46,595 bases of DNA from Candidatus Gastranaerophilales bacterium. GTDB taxonomy: Bacteria; Cyanobacteriota; Vampirovibrionia; Gastranaerophilales; Gastranaerophilaceae. Shown here piece after piece: positions 1 through 7,947 of the stretch (the stretch's first letter is position 1; each line of letters begins with the position of its first letter). The position numbers and the translations under genes are program-made. The DNA is taken from NCBI GenBank assembly GCA_944326535.1, contig CALVEJ010000006.1:1-46595 (forward strand), read 5' to 3'. The notes beneath the pieces are model-generated. The model saw nothing but the letters and a program-made list of their open reading frames with translations. It did not search any database and was not told the origin of the DNA.

Positions 1-180
1 TTTATATTTTTCATTCCGATATTTTTGCTACCGCAGCAGGCATTTGCATATCTTGACCCCGGTACCGGCAGTATGATAATCCAAACCCTCATCGCTGTTT
101 TTGGAAGTATAGGTTATGCGGGTGTTTTGTTCAGAAAAAAAATAAAAAACTTTTTTGAAAGATTTAGAAAAACAAAATAA
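1..180 (+). CDS. Small membrane protein with YLDPGTGS motif (3' part only)
   Basis: An open frame enters from the window edge and stops at 178-180, giving 59 visible residues. They read as a hydrophobic segment ending in Ala-Phe-Ala, then YLDPGTGSMIIQ, a second membrane helix, and a Lys/Arg-rich cytoplasmic tail. The 'YLDPGTGS...Q' motif is one I know from short bacterial membrane proteins near exopolysaccharide and surface-modification genes; their biochemical function is not established. The frame is closed two bases before the methyltransferase gene, so the two are surely co-transcribed. The start lies outside the window. The hydrophobic stretch before AYLDPG may be a signal peptide. Confidence 0.75.
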   Translation, partial: FIFFIPIFLLPQQAFAYLDPGTGSMIIQTLIAVFGSIGYAGVLFRKKIKNFFERFRKTK

Positions 181-182
181 AT

Positions 183-1544
183 ATGACACTTTTTCACACA
201 TCTTCTTTTAAAGACCGTGATGCACAGGTCGTAATAAAGGACAATGAAATATACAGGCTGATTTATGATTCATATAAAGAACCGTATGAAAAGCTTATGC
301 AAAGCGGTTTGTATGAAATGCTTGTGTCAAAAAATCTTTTGATTTCTCATGTTGAAGTTGAAAATTTTGCACCTGCCTATAAAACATTGAAGCCGCAAAT
401 GGTGTTTGTCTCTTATCCTTATGAATGGTGTTTTTCGCAGTTGAAAGATGCGGCGCTTTTGACACTCGAAATTCAAAAGACGGCTCTTCAGTACGGAATG
501 TCTTTGAAAGATGCAAATGCGTATAATATCCAGTTTCATAACGGAAAACCGGTTTTTATTGATACATCATCTTTTGAAATTTATGAAAAAAATCAACCCT
601 GGAGCGCCTACAGACAGTTTTGTATGCAGTTTCTGGCTCCGCTTGCCTTAATGGCATACAAAGATGAAAGACTTGTGTCGCTGCTTGAGACAAATATTGA
701 CGGAATTTCTCTTGATATTGCATCAAAACTTTTGCCAAAATCAACGTATTTTAATTTGAAAATTTTATCTCATATTCATTTGCATGCACTTGCGCAGAAA
801 AATTACTCTGACTGCCACAAAAAAATTGAAGTAAAATTTTCAAAATTCCGGATGGAGGCACTTTTGAACGATTTAACAGAATGTGTTGAAAAAATTAAAC
901 TGCCAAAAACAAAAACCGAATGGGGAAATTATTACAACGAAACAAACTATTCCGATAAAAGTTTTGAACAAAAAAGAGAAATTGTTCTTGAATTCGGTGA
1001 AAAAATCGACCCCAAAACCGTTGCGGATTTTGGGGCTAACAACGGTGTCTTCTCAAGATTGTTCAAAGAAAAATCAAATATTGTTGTCAGTGCTGATATA
1101 GATTTTTCTGCTGTTGAACAGAACTATGCACGAACAAAAAAAGAAAAAGAAACAAACATCCTCCCTCTTGTTTTGGATTTGTGCAATCCTTCTGCAGCAA
1201 TCGGCTGGGGAAACAGAGAAAGAGACAGCTTTTTTGAAAGAGTAAAGGATTTTGATTTGATTCTCTCGCTCGCTCTTGTTCATCATCTTGCCATAGGAAA
1301 AAATATTCCGTTTTCCAGAATTGCCGGTCTTTTTGCATATATCGGAAAAAACTTGATTGTGGAATATGTAGACAAAAAAGATTCGCAGGTAGAAAAACTT
1401 CTGGCAAACAGAAAAGATATTTTTGATGATTACACACAAGAGATTTTTGAAAGTTCTTTTGAAGAATTTTTTGATATTGTAGAAAAAAGACCTGTAAAAG
1501 GAACTCTCAGAACAATATACCTGATGAGAAGAAAAGAACTATGA
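183..1544 (+). CDS. Kinase-like domain fused to class I SAM-dependent methyltransferase (NoeA-like)
   Basis: 453 residues in two parts. The first ~230 residues carry a pattern like the aminoglycoside-phosphotransferase/protein-kinase catalytic loop: KDANAYN at 109-115 (Asp110 and Asn115 in the D-x4-N spacing) and VFID at 124-127, where Asp127 would match the metal-binding Asp. The C-terminal part is a Rossmann methyltransferase: ADFGANNG at 281-288 (motif I), an acidic residue after strand 2 in SADID (303-307), LVLDL near 329-333, and DLILSLALVHHL at 358-369. This arrangement is what I recall for proteins annotated NoeA-like (rhizobial nodulation methyltransferase), but the acceptor is unknown. 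The gene starts two bases after the previous stop without a clear Shine-Dalgarno, and its TGA overlaps the ATG of the sulfatase-fold gene, so translation is probably coupled. Methylation of a surface glycan is inference from context. Confidence 0.75.
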   Translation: MTLFHTSSFKDRDAQVVIKDNEIYRLIYDSYKEPYEKLMQSGLYEMLVSKNLLISHVEVENFAPAYKTLKPQMVFVSYPYEWCFSQLKDAALLTLEIQKTALQYGMSLKDANAYNIQFHNGKPVFIDTSSFEIYEKNQPWSAYRQFCMQFLAPLALMAYKDERLVSLLETNIDGISLDIASKLLPKSTYFNLKILSHIHLHALAQKNYSDCHKKIEVKFSKFRMEALLNDLTECVEKIKLPKTKTEWGNYYNETNYSDKSFEQKREIVLEFGEKIDPKTVADFGANNGVFSRLFKEKSNIVVSADIDFSAVEQNYARTKKEKETNILPLVLDLCNPSAAIGWGNRERDSFFERVKDFDLILSLALVHHLAIGKNIPFSRIAGLFAYIGKNLIVEYVDKKDSQVEKLLANRKDIFDDYTQEIFESSFEEFFDIVEKRPVKGTLRTIYLMRRKEL

Positions 1545-3265
1545 AACTAAGAAACGAATACATTTTTTTTGCGGCATTTATATTGATAGCGGCATATACA
1601 TATATAATGGCTTTTTATAATATGTATTTTGCCTTTGTCCCAAATTTTGTACTAAATTTAATACATGTTTTTTTGTATTTGATGTTTTTTATCTCTGCCT
1701 TCAGGTATGTCAGAAAAACACGGGAACAAGTCTCCGATGAAAAACAAAAAACAAATATATTCATATCCTTCCTCCCGCCGGTTGTTTTTTCTTTTTATCC
1801 ATTGATACATATATATCTTTTAAACCTCAGAGAAGTTAATTTTCAGATGTTTGCTTCTGCTGGTTTATTTTTGACAGCTTTTGCGGCAATTGTTTTTGGG
1901 TTTTATTTTCTTTTTTACAAGAACACAGAGAAAAGCTCTGTAATGTGTTCTTTGACAATTTTTTTGTTTTTCCAGTATTTGATTTTTGAAATTTATTTTA
2001 ATGCAGCATTTTTTGCCTGTACAATACTGTTTTTTGCAGTGCTGATATACAAAATAAAAATCAAAAATCTTTTTAAAACACTCTTGTTTTTGAGTTCTTT
2101 GCTGTTCTTTTTTAATGTTTCGGAAATCATAAAAACAGGTCTGTCATATATTGATTTTAAACAAACCCCAAAACACAAAACAGAAAAGCCTGCGCATCCT
2201 CTCAAAGCAAAAACTATGCCGGACGTGTATATTCTTCTTCTTGATGCATATCCTTCATCTGCTGTTTTGGAAAGAGATTTTAATTTTGACAATTCCAAAT
2301 TTACAGACAGCCTGGAAAATAGGGGATTTTTTGTTTTCAAGTCTATCTACAGCAATTATTCCCGTACAATTCTTTCTATTCCGGCATTTTTAAATCATAA
2401 ATTTGTATACGATTTAGAAGAAACATCATCTCAGGCGGTTAACAATGCACAACTGTTTAAAACCGCATATAATAACGGATACAAAGTATCTTTTATAAAT
2501 TCATTCGGCGCTTTCAAACTTACAAAGGGCTATATTGATACCGTAAAAGATATTTATCAATATTATATTGTTTTAAATACACCGGATGACATCTTTTTCG
2601 GGCACTCTTTATTTAAAAAAATGTATGTTGTGTTCAATAAAAACAAGACAGTGAATGATTTGTTCTGGAAAATATTAAAAACAGAAACAGAAAAACCTTC
2701 GCCCAAATTTGTTTTTGCGCACGTAATGGCGCCACATCTTCCATATTTGAAAGACAGCAGCGGAAAAGATACAGATCTTTTACAAAAAAGGGATATCCTT
2801 GTAAACGGAATGAAAAATGAATACAAAATCAATAAAAAAAGTTGTATTGAATACCTGATATATACAAACAATCAGACGGAAAAAACAGTAGACGAAATAC
2901 TCAAAAAAACGAACAACAATGCATACATCATTATTCTGGGAGATCACGGGCTGAGACTTCACTATTTTGAAGAAAAGACCAACAGGCATTTGTCGGATTT
3001 GTATCCAGAAAAAAATGTGATGAATTCATTTTTTAATACTTTTCTTGCTTTTTATTCTCCAAATCGGGACTATGAAAAATATAAAGATAATACAACGCTC
3101 ATGAACTTTTTTATAAGTTTTTCAAACAATGTTTTTGGTACAAATTATCAAAAACAACCGGAAAAATTCTATTTTGTATTTTTTAATCAAAGCGATGCAA
3201 AACTGAAGGATATAAGCAAAAATACAAAATTGTTCAAAAAGTCGGAAATAGAATATACACGATAA
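1541..3265 (+). CDS. Membrane-anchored sulfatase-fold (alkaline phosphatase superfamily) enzyme
   Basis: 574 residues. About five hydrophobic segments fill residues 8-200, followed by an extracytoplasmic catalytic domain from about 226. Visible active-site elements of the sulfatase/phosphoglycerol-transferase fold are VYILLLDAYPSS (metal Asp235), SNYSRTILSIPAFL (Thr276 the probable nucleophile), FAHVMAPHLPY (His394, His399) and ILGDHGLR (Asp468, His469). The closest functional analogues are LTA-synthase- and EptA-like enzymes that transfer phosphoglycerol or phosphoethanolamine, or sulfatases; the sequence alone does not say which. The N-terminal Met codon overlaps the preceding stop (ATGA), so it forms one operon with the methyltransferase fusion. 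It probably modifies an outer-surface polysaccharide or lipid. Confidence 0.8.
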   Translation: MKLRNEYIFFAAFILIAAYTYIMAFYNMYFAFVPNFVLNLIHVFLYLMFFISAFRYVRKTREQVSDEKQKTNIFISFLPPVVFSFYPLIHIYLLNLREVNFQMFASAGLFLTAFAAIVFGFYFLFYKNTEKSSVMCSLTIFLFFQYLIFEIYFNAAFFACTILFFAVLIYKIKIKNLFKTLLFLSSLLFFFNVSEIIKTGLSYIDFKQTPKHKTEKPAHPLKAKTMPDVYILLLDAYPSSAVLERDFNFDNSKFTDSLENRGFFVFKSIYSNYSRTILSIPAFLNHKFVYDLEETSSQAVNNAQLFKTAYNNGYKVSFINSFGAFKLTKGYIDTVKDIYQYYIVLNTPDDIFFGHSLFKKMYVVFNKNKTVNDLFWKILKTETEKPSPKFVFAHVMAPHLPYLKDSSGKDTDLLQKRDILVNGMKNEYKINKKSCIEYLIYTNNQTEKTVDEILKKTNNNAYIIILGDHGLRLHYFEEKTNRHLSDLYPEKNVMNSFFNTFLAFYSPNRDYEKYKDNTTLMNFFISFSNNVFGTNYQKQPEKFYFVFFNQSDAKLKDISKNTKLFKKSEIEYTR

Positions 3266-3280
3266 GTTTATTTTTGTTAG

Positions 3281-3718
3281 TTACATTTGAATACTTTTAT
3301 TCTTTTGGTTAAAAGAAGAAACAGTATCTTGAATTTTTTTTGCAATATCGTCTATATCCAAATCTTCAATATCTTCAATTTTTTTGAATTCTATAGGACT
3401 CTTTTTATTCCAGATAAAATCATTCAAAGTTTTTGTTGCAGCATTAAAGTTCAACAGAGCAGCCAGCTGTTCTACAGAAACATTCATCTTTTCCATTACC
3501 TTAGTATCAAATAAATATTTAAGCGGATTTGTCTTTTGAACCTGAACAGTCAAATCACCATTGTTGTCAGAACCCAGAAAAATGTCGTTTTCCGGAAACA
3601 TTTCATCTATTTTTTGCACTGTTTTTGCTACTTTAATCTGGTTTTCCGGAGCTATTTCCTGAATATTTGAAAGAAAGTAAATTCCCTTGAATGATACGTT
3701 GTTTATCTTGTTAATCAA
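3281..3718 (-). CDS. Orphan 145-aa protein with N-terminal NNVSFKG tag
   Basis: I do not recognise a domain. The protein begins MINKINNVSFKG; I recall a short '(N)xSFKG' N-terminus from many unrelated small and large proteins of Gastranaerophilales, but cannot verify this here. The remainder is acidic, soluble and alpha/beta-looking, with no signal peptide or membrane segment. An AGGAGAG-like stretch sits just upstream of the start. It converges on the sulfatase operon (16 bp between stops) and lies 56 bp beyond the end of the membrane glycosyltransferase gene on the same strand. A general layout resembling the 142-aa orphan at 18737-19165 (a GD-x-x-V strand in mid-protein) is too weak to call homology. 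Confidence 0.65.
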   Translation of the reverse strand: MINKINNVSFKGIYFLSNIQEIAPENQIKVAKTVQKIDEMFPENDIFLGSDNNGDLTVQVQKTNPLKYLFDTKVMEKMNVSVEQLAALLNFNAATKTLNDFIWNKKSPIEFKKIEDIEDLDIDDIAKKIQDTVSSFNQKNKSIQM

Positions 3719-3774
3719 AGAGTCTCTCCTATTTTTTATGTTTTTTAAACCGTGTAAAAAAAATTTTTGCTATT

Positions 3775-5964
3775 TTATTTATTCTTTATTTCTGATTTTT
3801 TATATATTGTCATATGATTTCCATTTTCTTGAATATCGGATTTAAAATTTATTTTTTGCAGTTGAACAAATCCTTTTTTCTTAAAATAACTTTTATCAAC
3901 ATAACACATAGACGCCATTATCTTTCCTGCTTTTTCAGAAGGATAATAAAGATATTTTGTAATATTGTCAATATACATACAGCTTACTTCCTGTGGTTTA
4001 TCAAAATATGCTTCTCCTTTTGAGTTGACTTTATATTTTATTTCTATATCTTCTATTTTATTGTTCAAAACAGTACTTGTTATTCCATCGTTTACTGTTA
4101 TGAGATAGTCATATTTTGAAAAATCATAACTATCTATTTTTTCAATAAGTATCGTATCTATTTTATATCCTTCTGTTTCCAGCATTTTTACAACATAAAG
4201 TCTGCTTTGTGTATCCGGAATTATGCCTATGTATATTCCTTTCGGTGCTTTTCTTATCATATCTCTTAAGTAGCAAAACGGCATTTTTCCTTTATATCCT
4301 TTATACAAAGCGCACCTGATTTTGTCTCTTGCCGAGTCATAATTTTTTTCGGTTGAAAAAACTCGAAAAACATCTTTAGTCGATCTAGTTATCAAATTTT
4401 GCGATATAACAAGAAAATATGACATTACAAAGAATAAAATTAAAAGCTTCAGTATATTTGATTTTTTCATATAAGTCAATGCCAGAACCGGTGTTGATAA
4501 AAGAACCAGAAATGTCATAAATCTGACACTAAAAACCATGTAAGCAATGGAAAAAGACAGACAAAAAATATTTATATAAAACATCAACCCAAATGCCATC
4601 AAAGCAGTAGTTTTTTCAGAGATTGAATTTTTGTTGATTTTTCTCACAACAGCCACAACTATTGCAGCAATAGTTCCCGGCAAAAACAACAAAAAGCCAA
4701 GAAGCCCTGTACCCATTTTTACATCCAAAAGCCCGTTGTTTATTACATTGTTGTCAGGCATTTCGACACCGAGATTTTCGGGTATATGCAAAAATCCCAG
4801 CAATGCAAGTTTTGCATTGGTGATGTGTTCTCCGACATATTCGCTGTATCTGAATCCGGAGAAATCAAACATCATAAACATGTATCTTATATAATTTGCA
4901 ACAAACGCCTTAAAACCGCCTCTAAATCCGTGTATTATTCTGGCTGATTCGGATCCGAGAAAATTCTGATACTGTATAAAGTTGAGAATATAGTTATAAC
5001 TTGAGAAAATTATAAAATTTACACCCAAAAAACCAAGAAATATACCGAGTGTTTTAAAAAATTCTCTGCTTTCTTTTCTGTATGCAAAAAACGCCATCAG
5101 CAAAAAGACTCCGGGAAAAGCTATTATTGCCGGAGATTTTGTTCCCATTGCTATGGCATATGCAAGAGAAGAAAAAAACAAAAATGACAGTTTTTTTTCT
5201 TTTAAATATGTTATAAACAGCGTTATGGAAGACAAAACAAGCCCTGCTATCAAGACATCCGTTTCAACACTTGAAATTTCCGCAATTACTGAAGCAAAAG
5301 AAGAAAGTATAAAAATTGTCCATATTTTTTTTCTTTCGCAAAAGCCCAAATTACCCAGTATGTTATACACACTGCAAACAGATGCTATGTAACCCGTAAA
5401 TGAAACGAAATTTAAGCCTATATCATTTTTTACAAAAAGCAGAACCCATAAATACAAAATTTCTGAGTTTATCGGCATAACAAGGTTTCTGTCATCTGCT
5501 ATATCAAAATGATTCAGGCTTCCCTGAGAAAGCCAGAAAGCCGCTCTGTTCAAATGATATGCAAGTGCATCAGAAGTGGAAACCGGCATTAATATATTTA
5601 AAAGTATTGTCAAAAAGATAAGAAACAAAAATCCAAAAGCCATAATCATAAGGATTTTGTCTCTTTTTAATGCATTGAATATTCGTGAAAAAGTCCTTTT
5701 AACTTCAGGTCTGTATAACGGTCTGCCTTTTTTAAACCACAAAAATCCGGAAATAAAAAGAAAAGCTGTGTTCAAAACCAGAACATTTGCAGGGTTTATT
5801 GCCTTAAACAAAGAAAGCAGCTCCATTGTTAAAATTACATTGGCAAACATTGATACCAACAAAACCAAAAAACCTGCTATTTTTCGTTTTTCCGAGCCGC
5901 TGCAGACAATACAGGTTATAAAATAAGCCGTTATAAATACAAACAAAAATGAAATCAAAAACAT
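3775..5964 (-). CDS. Large polytopic membrane glycosyltransferase (GT39/PMT-like fold)
   Basis: About 729 residues, with a dozen or so hydrophobic helices in the first ~540 residues and a ~190-residue soluble C-terminal domain. Right after the third or fourth helix, an extracytoplasmic loop reads STSDALAYHLNRAAFWLSQG, matching the catalytic Asp loop of polyprenyl-phosphate-sugar-dependent GT-C enzymes. An in-frame ATG exists 30 nt further out (5994), but GGGAAGAGAG lies just ahead of the ATG at 5964, so I chose the latter. Such enzymes move sugars from lipid carriers to lipid, glycan or protein acceptors on the outer face of the inner membrane; donor and acceptor are unknown here. The gene is followed on the same strand by the orphan at 3281-3718. 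Confidence 0.75.
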   Translation of the reverse strand: MFLISFLFVFITAYFITCIVCSGSEKRKIAGFLVLLVSMFANVILTMELLSLFKAINPANVLVLNTAFLFISGFLWFKKGRPLYRPEVKRTFSRIFNALKRDKILMIMAFGFLFLIFLTILLNILMPVSTSDALAYHLNRAAFWLSQGSLNHFDIADDRNLVMPINSEILYLWVLLFVKNDIGLNFVSFTGYIASVCSVYNILGNLGFCERKKIWTIFILSSFASVIAEISSVETDVLIAGLVLSSITLFITYLKEKKLSFLFFSSLAYAIAMGTKSPAIIAFPGVFLLMAFFAYRKESREFFKTLGIFLGFLGVNFIIFSSYNYILNFIQYQNFLGSESARIIHGFRGGFKAFVANYIRYMFMMFDFSGFRYSEYVGEHITNAKLALLGFLHIPENLGVEMPDNNVINNGLLDVKMGTGLLGFLLFLPGTIAAIVVAVVRKINKNSISEKTTALMAFGLMFYINIFCLSFSIAYMVFSVRFMTFLVLLSTPVLALTYMKKSNILKLLILFFVMSYFLVISQNLITRSTKDVFRVFSTEKNYDSARDKIRCALYKGYKGKMPFCYLRDMIRKAPKGIYIGIIPDTQSRLYVVKMLETEGYKIDTILIEKIDSYDFSKYDYLITVNDGITSTVLNNKIEDIEIKYKVNSKGEAYFDKPQEVSCMYIDNITKYLYYPSEKAGKIMASMCYVDKSYFKKKGFVQLQKINFKSDIQENGNHMTIYKKSEIKNK

Positions 5965-6064
5965 AACTCTCTTCCCGTAACATATGCCATACAAATTATA
6001 CCCTAAATATCACAAATATTTATACAACCGGCTAATTCAAGAAACCACAGTATTTTAATAGTAT

Positions 6065-6136
6065 AAGACTGTGCATATTCCACTCTCACTCGTAAACTGT
6101 TTACTTTAATGCCGCCAAACAATGCGGCTTTTTTTT
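6065..6136 (+). ncRNA. Candidate small RNA ending in an intrinsic terminator
   Basis: Between two divergently transcribed genes there is a strong plus-strand terminator at 6111-6136 but no plus-strand gene upstream for it to serve. Immediately before it is a small hairpin, GTAAA-CTG-TTTAC (about 6092-6104). A TATAAG box at about 6062-6067 could be a -10 element, though no good -35 is placed 16-18 nt before it. The simplest reading is a 65-75 nt transcript with two hairpins. No family is recognised, and the 5' end is a guess. Confidence 0.3.
6111..6136 (+). terminator. Rho-independent terminator
   Basis: GCCGC (6111-6115) pairs with GCGGC (6124-6128) around an 8-nt loop and is followed by eight T (6129-6136). 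The U-tract is on the plus strand only, so it does not serve the minus-strand glycosyltransferase, whose gene begins upstream at 5964. Confidence 0.75.
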
Positions 6137-6351
6137 GTGTTTAGATTATTCTGCTAATGCCTCAAAATAACATATTTACACCGTAATCTTGAGCGTAAGC
6201 AAAAATCTTGCACACTATAAGACAAAAAGTAAAGGCTGTCGGATTAGTAAAACCGACACAAAGAGTTGTATGTTTGGATTTCTATCCCAACAGCATAGTT
6301 ATTAAAAAATTTTTCATAGCAAAAAAATTTTTTATGGTTTTTAATTGTTGT

Positions 6352-7116
6352 ATGAAAATCCCTCTGATAAAACATTACATTCAAAAAAACACTACTGTAA
6401 AGCCCCAATGGAGAATGATATCCGAAAATGATACAAGAAAGGTCTTTGACGATATTCCTATAAAAAATGATATTCTCGGGAACCTGACGTTAAGTGTAAA
6501 AAAATACAAAAAAACATTCAATATGCTGAATATTGAAATAAAAAACGTAATGAACAAGGTTTTTGGTGAGGAAATTCTTTCCATAAATAATGATGATAAA
6601 ACCATAAACGGTATAAATATATACGTAAATGAAGAATACCGCCGTAAAAATTACAGATTTGGAGAGCTTTTGAGACTTGCAAGTATCATGGAAATGTTTG
6701 AAAATAAAAGCTCAAAAATAGATATCTATTCAAAGGGCAGCGCTGTTTATTTCCATTCAAAATACAAGTTTAAACCCTCTTTAAACGTTACCAATTATCC
6801 GGACGAAGTTTTGAGCACGCTTGATATGATTGAAAAAGATAAAAGAAAAGGAAACAAGCAACTCTCAAACCTTGCAAATCTTTATAAAAGAGTGCTAAAA
6901 TCTGATAGTTGTCTCTTTGGTATTGAAGATCTCAAAAAAAGAATAGATACTCTTGTTCAGGATTATATTCTAAAATCAACAGAAACAGAACATCCTGAAA
7001 AAATTTATCCGTTTCGATGCGGTATTCATATGTCTTTGTCTGCTGAAGATGTAAAAGAAAATAGAAAATTCTTTAATGAATTATTTAAAAAACATGGTAT
7101 AGATTACAAGGTATAG
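6352..7116 (+). CDS. GNAT-like protein, first of a tandem paralogous pair
   Basis: 254 residues from the ATG at 6352. A longer frame opens at 6208, but this start makes the protein the same length as its neighbour and places IPIKND 33-34 residues in, exactly as IPLKND lies in the paralogue. GNAT-type signatures are NEEYRRKNYRFGELLRLAS at about 93-111, resembling the pyrophosphate-binding R-x-x-G-x-G/A helix start, and AVYFHSKYKFKP at about 131-142, resembling the usual 'FYxKxGFxP' strand. It ends NELFKKHGIDYKV, almost the same as the next protein. A role as acetyltransferase is inference; the glycine-rich loop is degenerate (YRRKNYRFG). No signal peptide or membrane helix. Confidence 0.65.
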   Translation: MKIPLIKHYIQKNTTVKPQWRMISENDTRKVFDDIPIKNDILGNLTLSVKKYKKTFNMLNIEIKNVMNKVFGEEILSINNDDKTINGINIYVNEEYRRKNYRFGELLRLASIMEMFENKSSKIDIYSKGSAVYFHSKYKFKPSLNVTNYPDEVLSTLDMIEKDKRKGNKQLSNLANLYKRVLKSDSCLFGIEDLKKRIDTLVQDYILKSTETEHPEKIYPFRCGIHMSLSAEDVKENRKFFNELFKKHGIDYKV

Positions 7117-7150
7117 GCAATTTTCTTTCTGCATTTGTTTTATATAAACT

Positions 7151-7918
7151 ATGGTAAGTTCAGTAAGTTTAAGAAGTCTCGGTAAAATTAAATATACTCC
7201 CGTCAAGGTTGATGGTAATGATGTTAAGATGTTTTCAAAAATTCCGTTGAAAAACGACAAAATTGATGACCTTTTTATGTATATGGAACATGAAGGAGAT
7301 GAACATTTTAACATTTTTGTCAGCAGCGATACTCTTGGGCAGCTTGGCAGAGACCAGATAGCTATTGCTCCTCCTTATGACCTTACAATGGAAGCTTTTA
7401 TCGAAGTGCTGGACAAATTTCGCTCATCAAAAAATCCGGGAGGCATCACAAAAGGAGCGCACATTGGTGAAGCGATGAGACTCGGCAGCATAATTGCATC
7501 TATTGAAAACGGGATGAAAGCCATAGATCTGTACTCTATGCCACAGGCTATATTTTTCCACAGAAAATATGGTTTTGAACCAAAAATAGGAACTGTATAC
7601 AAAAAAGTTATGGATGCCCTTACACACATGGCATCTGACAACCACCCAAAACTCAAAGTTTGTTCGAAAAAATCAAAAGCCGTTATTGAGAAAATGAAAA
7701 CGCAAAGAGCTAAAAAAAATGTTTCACAAAAAATTTCAAGGGAAACAGACAAAATAATCACTGAATATCTTGATACTATCGTGAAAGAAGATTTACCCGT
7801 AAAGGAACACAATTTTTCAATAGATATTCCCATGAGATTATATGTTGATGAAATAAAAAACAGAAAAGAGGTTTTTAATTCTCTTTTTCAAAAACATGGT
7901 ATAGATTATGTTGTGTAA
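7151..7918 (+). CDS. GNAT-like protein, second of a tandem paralogous pair
   Basis: 255 residues, 34 bp after the previous gene and the same strand. GITKGAHIGEAMRLGS (about 98-113) is a better-preserved acetyl-CoA loop than in the neighbour, and AIFFHRKYGFEP (133-144) is a typical GNAT C-terminal strand. A basic helical stretch (about 165-200) follows, then the shared terminal block IPMRLYVDEIKNRKEVF and FQKHGIDYVV. No Shine-Dalgarno is visible before the ATG. The pair looks like an old tandem duplication: overall identity is modest but length, motif spacing and both ends are conserved. Function as an N-acetyltransferase is likely but the substrate is unknown. Confidence 0.65.
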   Translation: MVSSVSLRSLGKIKYTPVKVDGNDVKMFSKIPLKNDKIDDLFMYMEHEGDEHFNIFVSSDTLGQLGRDQIAIAPPYDLTMEAFIEVLDKFRSSKNPGGITKGAHIGEAMRLGSIIASIENGMKAIDLYSMPQAIFFHRKYGFEPKIGTVYKKVMDALTHMASDNHPKLKVCSKKSKAVIEKMKTQRAKKNVSQKISRETDKIITEYLDTIVKEDLPVKEHNFSIDIPMRLYVDEIKNRKEVFNSLFQKHGIDYVV

Positions 7919-7947
7919 GTTTCAAAAGATTTTTCCATGGAAAACTA

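Noticed and set aside
1074..1439. Long minus-strand frames of 116-121 codons inside the methyltransferase gene
   Set aside because: Antisense shadows, rich in Phe, Cys and Ser, as expected from AT-rich coding DNA read backwards.
6208..6351. N-terminal extension of the first GNAT-like gene
   Set aside because: The 48 extra residues have no match in the paralogue and no ribosome site; the shorter start gives nearly equal lengths for both proteins.
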